DNA from: Caldilineaceae bacterium
GTDB taxonomy: Bacteria; Chloroflexota; Anaerolineae; Caldilineales; Caldilineaceae
Assembly (NCBI GenBank): GCA_958295845.1
Contig: OY282376.1
Location: 1,687,022 to 1,751,021 of the forward strand
Direction: 5' to 3'
DNA length: 64,000 nt
Part shown: piece by piece, positions 53,317 to 62,695 of the stretch
How positions within the stretch are numbered: the first letter of the stretch is position 1
How the letters are laid out: each line of letters begins with the position of its first letter
The notes under the pieces: model-generated
Databases searched by the model: none
The model's input: only the letters and a program-made list of their open reading frames with translations
Told to the model about the DNA's origin: nothing
Program-made: the position numbers and the translations under genes

Positions 53317-54531
53317 CTATCCCGTCGATACATCCTTAAGACTTGACGCGTCGCTGACCTCCACGTGGACATCACTACGCGCCAGAACCTCAGGGCGCAG
53401 AGCCGTCCCCAGCCCGGGCCGGTCAGGAAACTCAATGTAACCGTCCCGGATTGCCAGCCGCTCAGTCATCACCTCGTTGTACCAGCCCTCCGTGTAGGCC
53501 CGCACCGTCTCCATGATCATGGCATTCGGCGCGTGCGCCGCCAGGTGGGCGGCCGACCATAGCGCCACAGGCCCGATCGTGTCATGCGTGGTAAAGGGCA
53601 GGTAGTATGTATCCGCCAGAGAGACGATCTTGCGCGTCTCAGTCAGGCCCCCGGTCCACGCCATGTCGGGCATAACAATGTGGGCCGCGTTCTTCTCCAC
53701 AACCTGCCGGAATCCAAAGCGCGTAAATAGGCGCTCGCTCACGCATATAGGTACCTTTGTCGCCGCCGCCAATCGGGCATAGGAATCGACATTGTCGGGC
53801 GGGATGATCTCTTCCAGCCACATTATGTCGTAGGGTTCCAGCGCGCGGCCTATGTCTATAGCAATCGGCAGATTCCAGCGCGCGTGACCTTCGATCGCGA
53901 TCTGCATTCCGTCACCAACCGCCTCCCGAATCTGCTGGACCGGCTCGAGCCCGCGTTTGAGATCATCAGGATCCAGATAGTGGCCCACAGGCCCCACCGC
54001 GCCGACGCCGGCCCGCTGACCAACAGGGCCACCCAACGAAACACCAAACTGGTCCCAGGGCCAGATCTTCATCGCCCGGACTCCAGAAGCCAGCAACTCC
54101 TGCGCCAGCTCGCCCGCCCGCCCTTCCATCCACGAATGGTAATCCATGTGAGGACCGTGGCTTACACAAGTGTTGTAAATGGGAATGCGGTCTCGGCTTC
54201 GACCGCCCAGCAGGTTGTAGATTGGCTGGCCCGTGTACTGCCCAAGCAAGTCCCACAGAGCCACGTCAACCGTCGATATGGCGCGCGTCTCCGCGCCCGC
54301 GAACCCAAAAAAGTTCACCGTTGCGAACATGTTGCTCCAATGGTTCTCGATGTCGAAAACGGAGCGCCCTATGAGCAGGTTGGCGAAAACGTCGTGGACC
54401 ACCGCGGCAACTGCGCGCGGCACGTAATACGTTTCGCCCAGCCCAATAAGACCCTCATCGGTGTGGATCCGCAACCAGAGCGTATTGAACTGCTCTTCAA
54501 ACCAGACCGTCTCAAGCTTCTGAATCTTCAC
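53317..54531 (-). CDS. Mandelate racemase/muconate lactonising enzyme family dehydratase
   Basis: A 404-residue enolase-superfamily protein with the capping domain (1-120) and barrel. Catalytic elements: Lys in RAMKIWPWD, metal ligands in IAIEGHARW (Glu), IMWLEEIIP (Glu) and CVSERLFTRFGF (Glu). The MPDMAWTGGLTE segment and the HD dyad in FTTHDTIGPVAL follow. The pattern is that of sugar-acid dehydratases such as galactonate or mannonate dehydratase. It is the first gene of a group running through 2-hydroxyacid dehydrogenase, SDR, E1alpha, E1beta and E2, so its 2-keto-3-deoxy product is probably the pathway entry. Confidence 0.85.
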   Translation of the reverse strand: MKIQKLETVWFEEQFNTLWLRIHTDEGLIGLGETYYVPRAVAAVVHDVFANLLIGRSVFDIENHWSNMFATVNFFGFAGAETRAISTVDVALWDLLGQYTGQPIYNLLGGRSRDRIPIYNTCVSHGPHMDYHSWMEGRAGELAQELLASGVRAMKIWPWDQFGVSLGGPVGQRAGVGAVGPVGHYLDPDDLKRGLEPVQQIREAVGDGMQIAIEGHARWNLPIAIDIGRALEPYDIMWLEEIIPPDNVDSYARLAAATKVPICVSERLFTRFGFRQVVEKNAAHIVMPDMAWTGGLTETRKIVSLADTYYLPFTTHDTIGPVALWSAAHLAAHAPNAMIMETVRAYTEGWYNEVMTERLAIRDGYIEFPDRPGLGTALRPEVLARSDVHVEVSDASSLKDVSTG

Positions 54532-55143
54532 TCCCTGCTCCTATCGCATCAGCCAACCGAGGCTATGTTGCACATGAGGGTGGAACTCTCGGACCCAAGG
54601 CACCGTTTTACTCGGCCTTGACACGGTCTCCGACTTCATCCCTATATGACGAGTGACATCCGTCAACAGTTTCATGCCCTGGTCGGCTTGCAAGGCGTCG
54701 TCCGCCCCGCCTTGCAACACGGGCTTCGCACACGACCGCAGAATCCGTCGCAGCTTATATTGGAAAGTCAACTACGGCCAAAGCGGCAATGAAGACCTAG
54801 GGCCCTCCAAGGGAAAGGTTCGACAGTTTACTGGGCGGCAAGACTTCGCAGCAGAAACTGTCTGAAGGCCGGGCTTGACCAATGTCAGCCACGGAAGTTA
54901 GGTTAGTTCAGGTCGGGAATTCGCAACCAATTCCTATGGCAGTTGCTGAATACTGGCGGGATGCGATTGACAGTTGAAAACCGGAGAAAGTATACTCCTA
55001 GACGGCGAAATCATACTATAGCCCCGGACTGCGAGCAAACGGTTTCAAAACGGTGGCAGGCTTCCGGAATTTTTGCCTGGCAGAGCCTTGCAGCCAGCTG
55101 CCTTCGAGCGCTCTGGGCTAACAAAATCAGAGAAGGCCACACC
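54532..55143. other. Divergent intergenic region
   Basis: A 610-base gap between divergent genes. It holds a strong promoter at 54967-54996 for the plus-strand dehydrogenase. An open frame of 76 codons (54541-54771, minus) and an N-terminal extension of the plus-strand gene show no family signature. No repeat was seen. Confidence 0.45.
54967..54996 (+). promoter_or_regulatory. Sigma70-type promoter
   Basis: Perfect TTGACA (54967-54972), 18-base spacer, TATACT (54991-54996), about 150 bases before the 2-hydroxyacid dehydrogenase start at 55144. It shows that the upstream in-frame extension is leader, not coding. Confidence 0.65.
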
Positions 55144-56199
55144 ATGTCTGACTGGAGTCATCTCGAAGATTTCCGCGCGGTGCGTCTGAACTCGGAACTT
55201 TCTCCAATGTCTCAGTACGAAAGGGATCGCTTTCGCGAGCACCACCTCCACCCCTTCGAGGTGGAGGCCAATACGCCCGCCACGATCGTTCCACGCGTTG
55301 CCGACTACGACGCCATCTTTGTCGTCTCTACTGCGCTGCCAGAAGGCGTAATCGAAAGCCTCAGCCGCTGCCGCGTGATCTCCCGCCTCGGCACCGGAAC
55401 AGACAAGATCGACGTCGACGCCGCCACCCGCAAGGGCATCCTCGTCACGAATGTCCCTACCTTCTGCGTCGAAGAACAGGCCGACCATACAATGGCGCTA
55501 CTTCTGGCGCTGCTTCGCAAGCTTCCACAGATGTCTCAGGCAATGACAGCGGGCGCCTGGAAAACAGCTCGGAGCCAGGCTTCTACAAATCAGCGTCTGG
55601 CCGGCAGCGTTCTCGGCCTGATAGGCTTCGGTAACTCTGCCCGTGCCGTGGCACAAAGAGCACAGGGTTTCGGAATACGTGTGTTGGCAACTCGCCGCAA
55701 TATGGCCGCGCCCCGAGATGCCGCAGAGGAACTAGGCGTCGAAATGCTGGGCCTCGAAGACCTTCTCGAACAGTCGGATTACGTGTCCCTGCACCTGCCC
55801 CTGACCGATGAGACATACCATCTCCTTGATCGTCAAATTCTAAGCAAAATGAAGCCAGGAGCCTACCTCGTCAACACGTCGCGCGGCGCGATCGTTGATG
55901 AGACTGCGCTCGTGGATCTGTTGCAAAAAGGGAGGCTGGCAGGGGCGGGAATCGACACATTTGAAGGCATCGACGTCTTCGTCGAAGAACAGAGACCACC
56001 GGATCATCCCCTACTGTCGCTCGACAATGTGATTCTCACGCCCCATGTCGGCGCCATCTCAGTCCAAGCCATGCAAGACGTAACCGATGGCGGCATAGCC
56101 AACGCAGCGGCTGTGCTCAGCGGATACTGGCCGCCGGCCGAAAACCTTGTCAATCCAGACGTCTTGCCCAGGTTTCCCCTGGTTGAAAGTGAAGTGTAA
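55144..56199 (+). CDS. D-isomer 2-hydroxyacid dehydrogenase
   Basis: A 351-residue NAD-dependent dehydrogenase. NAD motif GLIGFGNSARAVAQ (about 158-171), catalytic Arg in NTSRGAIVDE and His in TPHVGAIS. The usual Glu region is stretched to GIDTFEGIDVFVEEQRPP, a few residues longer than normal. The ATG at 55144 has GAAGG upstream and follows a strong promoter. It is transcribed away from the dehydratase operon and may belong to the same regulon. Confidence 0.85.
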   Translation: MSDWSHLEDFRAVRLNSELSPMSQYERDRFREHHLHPFEVEANTPATIVPRVADYDAIFVVSTALPEGVIESLSRCRVISRLGTGTDKIDVDAATRKGILVTNVPTFCVEEQADHTMALLLALLRKLPQMSQAMTAGAWKTARSQASTNQRLAGSVLGLIGFGNSARAVAQRAQGFGIRVLATRRNMAAPRDAAEELGVEMLGLEDLLEQSDYVSLHLPLTDETYHLLDRQILSKMKPGAYLVNTSRGAIVDETALVDLLQKGRLAGAGIDTFEGIDVFVEEQRPPDHPLLSLDNVILTPHVGAISVQAMQDVTDGGIANAAAVLSGYWPPAENLVNPDVLPRFPLVESEV

Positions 56200-56364
56200 G
56201 CTAACATGCTCGCGGATCTTGACCCAAACAAAGCGTCTCAGCCATGAAGCCTGCCCCCGCTACGCCGCGCCGACTTCGTTCTGTAAAAGAAGGTCTGAAT
56301 CTGCCTCTGAATCATTCCCAATCGATCGCAAAAAATGCTATTGTTCAACAGACAATAAAAAGAT

Positions 56365-56394
56365 TTGCACTGGCTATGAAACCTGTTGTATGGT
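56365..56394 (+). promoter_or_regulatory. Possible promoter of the ferredoxin gene
   Basis: TTGCAC (56365-56370), 18-base spacer, TATGGT (56389-56394), about 80 bases before the ferredoxin start in an AT-richer stretch. The match is partial. Confidence 0.35.
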
Positions 56395-56476
56395 GCTCTT
56401 GAATCGTAGGCCGCTTTTCTGAGAGGCGTTACCGATTCAAATTCTGCTCTACTTAGCTTGATGGAGGAGTCAATCC

Positions 56477-56752
56477 ATGACCCACGTGATATTTGATCTG
56501 TGCATTCGGGACGGTGCCTGCGTAGAGGTTTGCCCCGTGGAATGCATTATCCCAGGCATGCCCGAAGAGGAATGGCCCTGGTACTATATCGATCCGGAAA
56601 TCTGTATCGACTGCGGCGCGTGTGTTCCGGAATGCCCGACAGATGCTATTCTTCCTGAAGAAGATCTGCCGGAAGAATACGCCTACACCACCGAATTGAA
56701 CGCTATGTACTTCGAGGAAGGACCGGGATACGACGCTCTCGACATGGTCTGA
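56477..56752 (+). CDS. Ferredoxin with two iron-sulfur clusters
   Basis: A 91-residue bacterial-type ferredoxin. The first set is CIRDGACVEVCPVEC (from residue 9), with C-x5-C-x3-C spacing as in seven-iron ferredoxins where one cluster is [3Fe-4S]. The second set is CIDCGACVPECP (about 43-54), a normal [4Fe-4S] motif. The acidic C-terminal tail (EEDLPEEYAY and onward) is long, as in related actinobacterial/Chloroflexi ferredoxins. A single-gene unit with its own terminator. It could feed electrons to the flavin or molybdenum enzymes of the region, but nothing ties it to one of them. Confidence 0.9.
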   Translation: MTHVIFDLCIRDGACVEVCPVECIIPGMPEEEWPWYYIDPEICIDCGACVPECPTDAILPEEDLPEEYAYTTELNAMYFEEGPGYDALDMV

Positions 56753-56883
56753 CCTACATCGACTTCTTCGCACGGGCCAGCTCTCCTAACGCCCTTCGCG
56801 TCAATGCCGGTGAAGTCCACGTCCGAACTGCGAAATCGGCAGGACGTCTCCATTCAGGGCCGGTCCGTTCTATTTGAAACGTT

Positions 56884-56909
56884 GCCCCTGCGCCCGCAGG
56901 GGCTTTTTT
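56884..56909 (+). terminator. Rho-independent terminator after ferredoxin
   Basis: GCCCCTGC and GCAGGGGC form an 8-bp stem with a short GCCC loop, followed by TTTTTT. Plus-strand orientation, ends the ferredoxin transcript. Confidence 0.85.
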
Positions 56910-56946
56910 GTTCGCCGACTCGTCCGTCGTCTCAGGAGAAAAGCAA

Positions 56947-57738
56947 ATGACCGATTCCCGCGAAGTGAACCCACCCGACTGGTCGGAAGTGGAGCGCGTC
57001 CTGATCATCATGGCGCACCCGGATGACCCCGACTTCTCTTGCGCCGGTTCCGCCATCCAGATGGCCCGTCAGGGCATCGAAGTCACCTACATGATTCTGA
57101 CCAACGGTGACAAAGGCAACCACAACCCGCTCGTCACCCGACACCAGCTGATCCTGATGCGGAAAGAGGAACAGCGCAAGGCGGCCGCCCTGTGCGGTGT
57201 CAAGGACGTCCTGTTTATGGACGAAGAGGACGGCTTCCTGCGCCCAACCCCCGAAATCCGTAAGCGTGTGTGTCGCGAAATCCGCCGTATTCGACCGCAG
57301 ATAGTCATCTGCAACAGTCCCGACCGCTATATCTCTGGGCGTGGTTACATCAACCATCCCGATCACCGCAACGCCGGCCTCATCGCCCTCGAGGCCATCT
57401 TCCCGGCGGCCGATAACCCCATGTTCTATCCCGACCTCACCAACGAGGGCTATCCTCCCCACAATATAAGCCAGCTCTACATCAGCCATGGAGAAGAGGC
57501 CGATGTTGAAGTCGATATTTCAGATGACCTCGAACTGAAAATCAAGGCTATCCTCTGTCATGAAAGCCAGTTCGACGACCTGGAGGCCACCGAAAAACGC
57601 ATGCGAGAGTGGGGTGGCGAGGAGCAGGAGGACGGCAGTAAACGACACTTCGAGCGCTTCCAGCAATTGGACTTTCGCAGCCGGCCGCGTAGAGGGCCCA
57701 GAGGGGACAGCAAGACCTCCCAAGAATCAAAATCCTGA
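56947..57738 (+). CDS. PIG-L/LmbE-family zinc deacetylase
   Basis: A 263-residue metal-dependent N-acetylglucosamine-type deacetylase. The zinc motif is [12 protein letters not shown] (about 23-34), with the third His in HPDHRNAG (about 137-144). LmbE-family enzymes deacetylate GlcNAc-linked small molecules such as mycothiol or bacillithiol precursors, or antibiotic intermediates. The ATG at 56947 has GGAGAAAA upstream; the earlier in-frame start lies in the ferredoxin terminator and is rejected. Confidence 0.88.
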   Translation: MTDSREVNPPDWSEVERVLIIMAHPDDPDFSCAGSAIQMARQGIEVTYMILTNGDKGNHNPLVTRHQLILMRKEEQRKAAALCGVKDVLFMDEEDGFLRPTPEIRKRVCREIRRIRPQIVICNSPDRYISGRGYINHPDHRNAGLIALEAIFPAADNPMFYPDLTNEGYPPHNISQLYISHGEEADVEVDISDDLELKIKAILCHESQFDDLEATEKRMREWGGEEQEDGSKRHFERFQQLDFRSRPRRGPRGDSKTSQESKS

Positions 57739-57744
57739 AACAAA

Positions 57745-57773
57745 AAGAGTGGAGGGGCAACCCCTCCACTCTT
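57745..57773. terminator. Bidirectional terminator
   Basis: AAGAGTGGAGGGG and CCCCTCCACTCTT make a perfect 13-bp stem with a 3-base loop. On the minus strand a TTTTTG tract follows, so it ends the ABC operon at 57827-61990. On the plus strand it lies just after the PIG-L gene. Confidence 0.85.
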
Positions 57774-57826
57774 CCTGACATGTAATTCTGTCTGCTCGAT
57801 GCTGCTAAAGCATCGGAGACTCCCTC

Positions 57827-59242
57827 CTACTGCACCTCACCCATCAGTTCTTCCTGCAACTCATTGGCCGTCTCCGTCAACGCGTCAAGCGTTGCCTGGA
57901 TGTCCGCGCCCTGCATGATCTCATTGAAGGCAGTTTCCGCGGCGTCGCGCACAGCCTGGTAAGAGATGAGCTGCGGTTCATACGCGCCGTGACCCAACAG
58001 GGCCAGAGCCTCGCCATACTGAGGGTTCTCCTCCACATAGCCGCTCAGATGCGCTTCCGTTCCTGCGCGGGTGGGGAAGTAGTTGCTCGCCTCGACCCAA
58101 CGCGCCTGAACTTCCGGTGAAGTAAACCACTTGATAAACAGCCACGCAGCCAACTCCTGCTCCGGCTGACCGGCCGTAATCATGACGTCCGCGCCGTAGA
58201 TGTTCTGCACCGGATTCTCAGTCGTGTGCGGAATCGCAGTCACGCCCCACTCATCCATGTCGCGTCCCTGCTCTTCAGCGATCGTAACAATGTCGTTGGC
58301 ATAGAAGGGCAGACCGGAACTGGATCCCTGCGTGAAGCTGGCCCGCCGCGCCGCAAACTCTGGATTCGGGTAACCCTCCGTAAAGAAGTAGGCGCACCCG
58401 TTATCCAACATGCGCTTCAGCATCGTCATGGCGTCGATGGTGGCCTGACCGTTGTAGACATAGCCTGTGTTGTCCTCGTTCAACACGTCGCCGCCAAGCG
58501 CGAAAGTCCAGGAAGCCGTTGCCGAGGCGTCATCCCGCAAGATGTAGCCGCCCGTGCCGTCACCGTTCGCTTCCGCCGCCGCGCATGCCATCTCCTCAAA
58601 CTCTGCCGGTGTCGCCGGCGGTCCGTCAAAACCTAACTCTTCCAGCCAGGTCAGGTTGTAGTACAGGACCTCCATCGAGCGGTTGGGAGGGAACCCTAGC
58701 CGCTGGCCGTCAAAGACAGGGTGGACGCCCTGCTCAATGAAACTCGCGAAGTAATCGTCCCTCTCTTCTGCCGACAGACCCCAATTCGGGTCATCAATGA
58801 ACTTGTCGAAGTCGGCCAGCACTTCATTCAGCTGGTAGAATGCCTGGTCGTTCTGATAGCCGACAATCAGGCTCGCCGGCTGCTCACCCGACGCCGTGCT
58901 GGCGTTGACCTTGTCGCGGATATCGTTGTAACCGCCCTGGTTCTGAGCGTCAAGGACTATACCGCACTCATTGTTGGCGTTGTAGTCTTCAACAATGACC
59001 GCCAGCTTCTCCTCGCGTGATCCGCTGTGCTGGTGCCACCAGACGATCGTCTGACCGCGCGGGTCAATGCCTGCCAGCGGGCCGTCTGCCGCCGGAGCGC
59101 ACGGCCCCGAGTCCATCGCCTCTTCGGCAGGAGCTTCCTCCTCCATCGCCGCCGGCGCCTGGGCTGCCGGGGCCGGACACCCGGCCAGAACCAGCACGCC
59201 CACCATGAGCGCGGCCAGCATCCACATACGTTTTGTATTCAT
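57827..59242 (-). CDS. ABC transporter substrate-binding lipoprotein (CUT1), Sec signal
   Basis: A 471-residue binding protein. Unlike the other two in the window it has a Sec lipoprotein signal: [15 protein letters not shown] then LVLAGC with Cys22, followed by an Ala/Pro/Glu linker. The mature part has the SBP_bac_1 pattern, e.g. [37 protein letters not shown] and the C-terminal [26 protein letters not shown]. It is the last gene of its operon, after two permeases, an order opposite to the other importers here. Confidence 0.9.
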   Translation of the reverse strand: MNTKRMWMLAALMVGVLVLAGCPAPAAQAPAAMEEEAPAEEAMDSGPCAPAADGPLAGIDPRGQTIVWWHQHSGSREEKLAVIVEDYNANNECGIVLDAQNQGGYNDIRDKVNASTASGEQPASLIVGYQNDQAFYQLNEVLADFDKFIDDPNWGLSAEERDDYFASFIEQGVHPVFDGQRLGFPPNRSMEVLYYNLTWLEELGFDGPPATPAEFEEMACAAAEANGDGTGGYILRDDASATASWTFALGGDVLNEDNTGYVYNGQATIDAMTMLKRMLDNGCAYFFTEGYPNPEFAARRASFTQGSSSGLPFYANDIVTIAEEQGRDMDEWGVTAIPHTTENPVQNIYGADVMITAGQPEQELAAWLFIKWFTSPEVQARWVEASNYFPTRAGTEAHLSGYVEENPQYGEALALLGHGAYEPQLISYQAVRDAAETAFNEIMQGADIQATLDALTETANELQEELMGEVQ

Positions 59243-59352
59243 AAGGTGTGATCTCCTCTAGTGTTTGAATACCTATGCGTAAATCACGTTTTGAAAGTCG
59301 CTGTCCAACCCTCTTGGACGCGTATTTTCCTGAGCTCAGCCGAATCCATCCT

Positions 59353-60246
59353 TTAACCCTTCAAACCCGTCGTGGCGATTCCCTCGATGAAATGGCGCTG
59401 CGTAAAGAAATAGAGAACCACGATTGGCAACATCGTGATTATCGCCCCCGCCATCTGCAAATGCAATAGCGCCCCAGCTTCGTCCAAAAAGGAGAGCAAG
59501 CCGTACGAAATCGGCCGCCAATCCGGAGTGGTCGTCACAAGTATCGGCCAGGCCAAGGCGTTCCAGGCGCCTACAAATCCAAACAGCACCAGCGTCATCA
59601 CCGCGGCGCTCGAAAGCGGCAGGACGACTTTGATAAGGTAACGCAGGTGCCCCGATCCATCTATCTGTGCAGAGTCCCACAACTCCTGCGGGATCTGCTG
59701 AAAGAACTGACGTAGTAGGAAAATGCCAAATGCGCTCGCCATAAATGGAATCGTCAACGAAGGCCAGTTGTTGAGCCAGGGAACCGGGCTGATGCGCCCC
59801 AACCAGGATACAGTGATGAAATTAGGCACCCAGGTTATGGCCTCAGGCAACATCAAAGTCGAGAGCAGCAACGTGAAGAGAAAAGTCTTCCCGGGAAACT
59901 CCATCTGCGCAAAGGCGTAGGCCGCCAGCGCGCAAAAGACCAATGCACCGCCAACCGAAATAAGTGTTATCTTGACGCTGTTCATGAAGTACAGCGAAAA
60001 CTGCGCATCGTGCCAGGCCTCGACGTAGTTATTCCACTGTGGCGTGGTAGGCAGCGCCCGCCCCCCTGTTGCCTCGGTCAAATTCATCAGCGAAACACTG
60101 ACAGTGTAAAGAAACGGCAAGATCGAGACGGCCGCCCCAACAATCAATATAAAATAAATTATGGCCTGGGTGATCGCGACTCGACGCACAGCCGGGTCCG
60201 CCAGCCGGGTCCGAACTCTGCTTACGCCGACTGCCCCGCTAGCCAT
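59353..60246 (-). CDS. ABC sugar transporter permease (MalG/UgpE type)
   Basis: A 297-residue CUT1 permease with six transmembrane segments. The EAA-like loop is [20 protein letters not shown]. The ATG at 60246 has GGAGAG eight bases before it and overlaps the previous gene by 8 bases, which suggests translational coupling. The longer frame start is rejected. Confidence 0.88.
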   Translation of the reverse strand: MASGAVGVSRVRTRLADPAVRRVAITQAIIYFILIVGAAVSILPFLYTVSVSLMNLTEATGGRALPTTPQWNNYVEAWHDAQFSLYFMNSVKITLISVGGALVFCALAAYAFAQMEFPGKTFLFTLLLSTLMLPEAITWVPNFITVSWLGRISPVPWLNNWPSLTIPFMASAFGIFLLRQFFQQIPQELWDSAQIDGSGHLRYLIKVVLPLSSAAVMTLVLFGFVGAWNALAWPILVTTTPDWRPISYGLLSFLDEAGALLHLQMAGAIITMLPIVVLYFFTQRHFIEGIATTGLKG

Positions 60247-61990
60247 AGAAGACTCTCCTGCTGGCAATTCGGTTGTTGACCAAGGTAATGACCATGATGA
60301 TTAGCAGAAGCAGAATGGCCAGCGCAGACGCGTACCCGTACCGCGTATCACGCTTGAATGCCTGAAAAATGACGATGCTTGCCGTGTCCGTAGTACCCAG
60401 CGCCGCCGCCTGCCGTAACACGAAAATATGATTGAAAGCCTTAAACGTACCAATCACCGCATACAAAGACAGGAAGTAGATCGTCGGCGAGAGCAGTGGC
60501 AGCGTCACATGCCGAAATTGCGCCCAGCCTCCTGCCCCGTCTATATCTGCCACCTCATATAGCTCATTTGGAATCGCGCCCAGCCCCGCCAGAAAGATCA
60601 CCGTATCAAAGCCGACATAAGTCCATATGCCGTAAATCATGATCGCGACCAACGCCAGGCTGGGTCCCGACAGAATCGGCCCCAAGTCGATCCGTCCTCC
60701 CGTGATCATTTCAATGATCCCGGATGGCTCACCCAACCAGAGCAACGGGTCCGCACCGAACAGATCCAGCATACTGTTAAGCGGCGCAGTCGGCCTGTTG
60801 GAAAATATGATTCGGAAAACCGCGGCCGTGCCAACAAACGGCGCCACATAGGGCAAAAAATAAAGCACGCGAAACAGCGTCTGCCCACGAATCTTTTGGA
60901 AAAGAAGCGCCGCCAGTATGAGTGCGAGTCCTAGCTGAATGGGCACCGTTCCCATGACATAAAAAACGGTTGCCATCAACCCGTTCCACCAGTCCTCGTC
61001 GCCCGCCGAAACGACCCGCGGCAGCTCGGCGATCAGTACCCAGGCCCCCGCCATCAGCGCCACCGCGCTTACCAGCCTTACCGCCATGCCAGTATTGGAA
61101 GTCCTGTGCCCCGCGCTCTCCCACAGACGCCAGGCCAGCAGCAGAAGCAGGAAACCTGCACTGATGGTCACAATCTGCGACCAGAGTTCCAGCCCTACGC
61201 CCTCTTCCAGTGCTTCGGCATAGGCGGCGTTAATCTCATTCCATGTCAGCCAGATTAGGGCCCCGCCGCTTATCAGACTGATGCCCGCACTGAAGAAAGG
61301 AACGAAATAGATCGGATCCCGACTGTCCCGGGCCACGCTGCGATTGACACGCATTGCCCATGCCGCCCCGCCGGCCAGCAGTATGATTGCGACCCAAAGT
61401 GCAATCTGCACCTTGGGCAGCCACCAGGTCTCCACCACTAGACCCCGAAAAGCTTCCTGCGTGTTGTTCTGCCCTCGCAGCTTCGACGGAATAAGCAGCA
61501 TCTCGGGCAGAAGAACAAATACAAAGCGGGCAAACAGCGCCGCACCCGTCGCTGTCACAATCGCAGGCAATACCCATCGCATCGCATTCGTATTCTCCTG
61601 CCGGTGTTCCCGAACTGCGCGCGCGATCGTGGTGACGGCGAAATAAGCCAGGCCGATTGCTATCCAGAATGTAAGGATGTAGATGAGGTTGTCAACAGCT
61701 TTGACGTAATTGCCTAAACCGTCATAGGAGCCGACGATCTTGTTCAGACCGCGCAACGTGCTCTCATATGCGGCGAAAGCAAGAGGAAACAGGCCGAAGA
61801 GGCCGATTATTAAGAACGCGGGCGCCAGAAACGAGTAGGCAAGCAGCATCTCGCGCAGTCGCCTGCCCTGCCGCCCGCGGAACCAACTTGGGGCAGCCCG
61901 CACCTGTTGCTGAAGATCACTGCGGAATGCCGCGTGTTGAGAAGCTGTACTGTCCACGTGGAGGTCGTTTTCCCAGTTCTGCACAGCCAA
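60239..61990 (-). CDS. Oversized ABC sugar transporter permease (MalF/UgpA type with extra membrane domain)
   Basis: A 583-residue permease, nearly twice the normal CUT1 length. The canonical parts are residues 49-100 (first helix, [20 protein letters not shown]) and about 335-583, with the EAA loop [20 protein letters not shown]. Between them lie about 230 residues with roughly six more hydrophobic segments, for example [38 protein letters not shown] and [18 protein letters not shown]. MalF of E. coli also has an insertion, but that one is a soluble periplasmic loop. The predicted start is TTG at 61990 with a weak ribosome site, so the N terminus is uncertain. Confidence 0.85.
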   Translation of the reverse strand: MAVQNWENDLHVDSTASQHAAFRSDLQQQVRAAPSWFRGRQGRRLREMLLAYSFLAPAFLIIGLFGLFPLAFAAYESTLRGLNKIVGSYDGLGNYVKAVDNLIYILTFWIAIGLAYFAVTTIARAVREHRQENTNAMRWVLPAIVTATGAALFARFVFVLLPEMLLIPSKLRGQNNTQEAFRGLVVETWWLPKVQIALWVAIILLAGGAAWAMRVNRSVARDSRDPIYFVPFFSAGISLISGGALIWLTWNEINAAYAEALEEGVGLELWSQIVTISAGFLLLLLAWRLWESAGHRTSNTGMAVRLVSAVALMAGAWVLIAELPRVVSAGDEDWWNGLMATVFYVMGTVPIQLGLALILAALLFQKIRGQTLFRVLYFLPYVAPFVGTAAVFRIIFSNRPTAPLNSMLDLFGADPLLWLGEPSGIIEMITGGRIDLGPILSGPSLALVAIMIYGIWTYVGFDTVIFLAGLGAIPNELYEVADIDGAGGWAQFRHVTLPLLSPTIYFLSLYAVIGTFKAFNHIFVLRQAAALGTTDTASIVIFQAFKRDTRYGYASALAILLLLIIMVITLVNNRIASRRVFYG

Positions 61991-62016
61991 TGGGCCTACT
62001 TCGGATTTTCGCCCAT

Positions 62017-62045
62017 AGTATAGTGCAAGCCGGAATTCTCGTCAA
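62017..62045 (-). promoter_or_regulatory. Sigma70-type promoter of third ABC operon
   Basis: On the minus strand TTGACG (62040-62045), 17-base spacer, TATACT (62017-62022), only about 27 bases before the TTG start of the permease gene, giving a short leader. Confidence 0.7.
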
Positions 62046-62430
62046 CGAAAGAGGCCGACGCTCGGAATCGTTCCAGCTCTTCGCCAGTGAAACAATGTCA
62101 ACCTGCAACATGCCGTCAGCGGCACACCGCAGCCTGCCCCTATTGTTACACTTGTCCTTTAACGCCTGGTTAAGGGATGGTCAACATTGACGGGCTAATG
62201 ACGGCGCTACCCTACCACCCGGCGCAGCCCCGGCTCCCCCCCACATTACAAGCATTCCCTAACTTCAACCCGTCCGGTCGACTTTTTGTGGCAAAACCTG
62301 ATTGGGAAGCGACTACTAAGACACAGGCAGCGGGTGACTCCGAAAATAGCCTGCGTAAGCCACTCTCGAATCAACGCACATCTCCAATCCGTCGTCGCAG
62401 TCTCCGACCACTCACCACCGATCACTGACC

Positions 62431-62580
62431 ACCGCATTTGGGCGTTCGGGCCTTCGGCCCTCCCTTGTGCGGGGGCGCAGCACCCGCGGCGCCCCGCCCT
62501 TGCCAGACCACCGTGTCTATTATTCCCCAGCAAGGTGTCTAGAGGTAGGCTTCCAGCCTACAGTGTCTCCTCCCCTACGT
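62431..62580. repeat. Dispersed GC-rich intergenic repeat, copy D
   Basis: Shares GCATTTGGGCGTTCGGGCCT onward with copy B, then a diverged CGCCCCGCCCTTGCCAGACC core. It ends with a GTAGGC-TTCCA-GCCTAC hairpin and an ACAGTGTCTCCTCCCC block. ACCACTGACCACCG-like units precede it. Confidence 0.75.
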
Positions 62581-62695
62581 GCTAGCCCAGGCCACTAACC
62601 ACTATCCCACACAGTGTATACTGCGGTGAGTTCACTCGTCCGAATTGGCTAAGTAGCTTCAATGGAAAACTGAACGGGTTCAGGATTGCGCCAGC

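Larger units (their letters stand above)
61991..62695. other. Intergenic region with promoter and repeat
   Basis: This 700-base gap contains the promoter at 62017-62045 and dispersed repeat copy D (62431-62580). No RNA gene was recognised; overlapping open frames look non-coding. Confidence 0.5.

Noticed and set aside
54541..54771. A 76-codon minus-strand open frame upstream of the dehydratase gene
   Set aside because: No recognisable domain and no good ribosome site; could be a leader but cannot be supported.
54943..55143. N-terminal extension of the 2-hydroxyacid dehydrogenase gene
   Set aside because: It includes a strong -35/-10 promoter and has no family similarity; the ATG at 55144 has a ribosome site.
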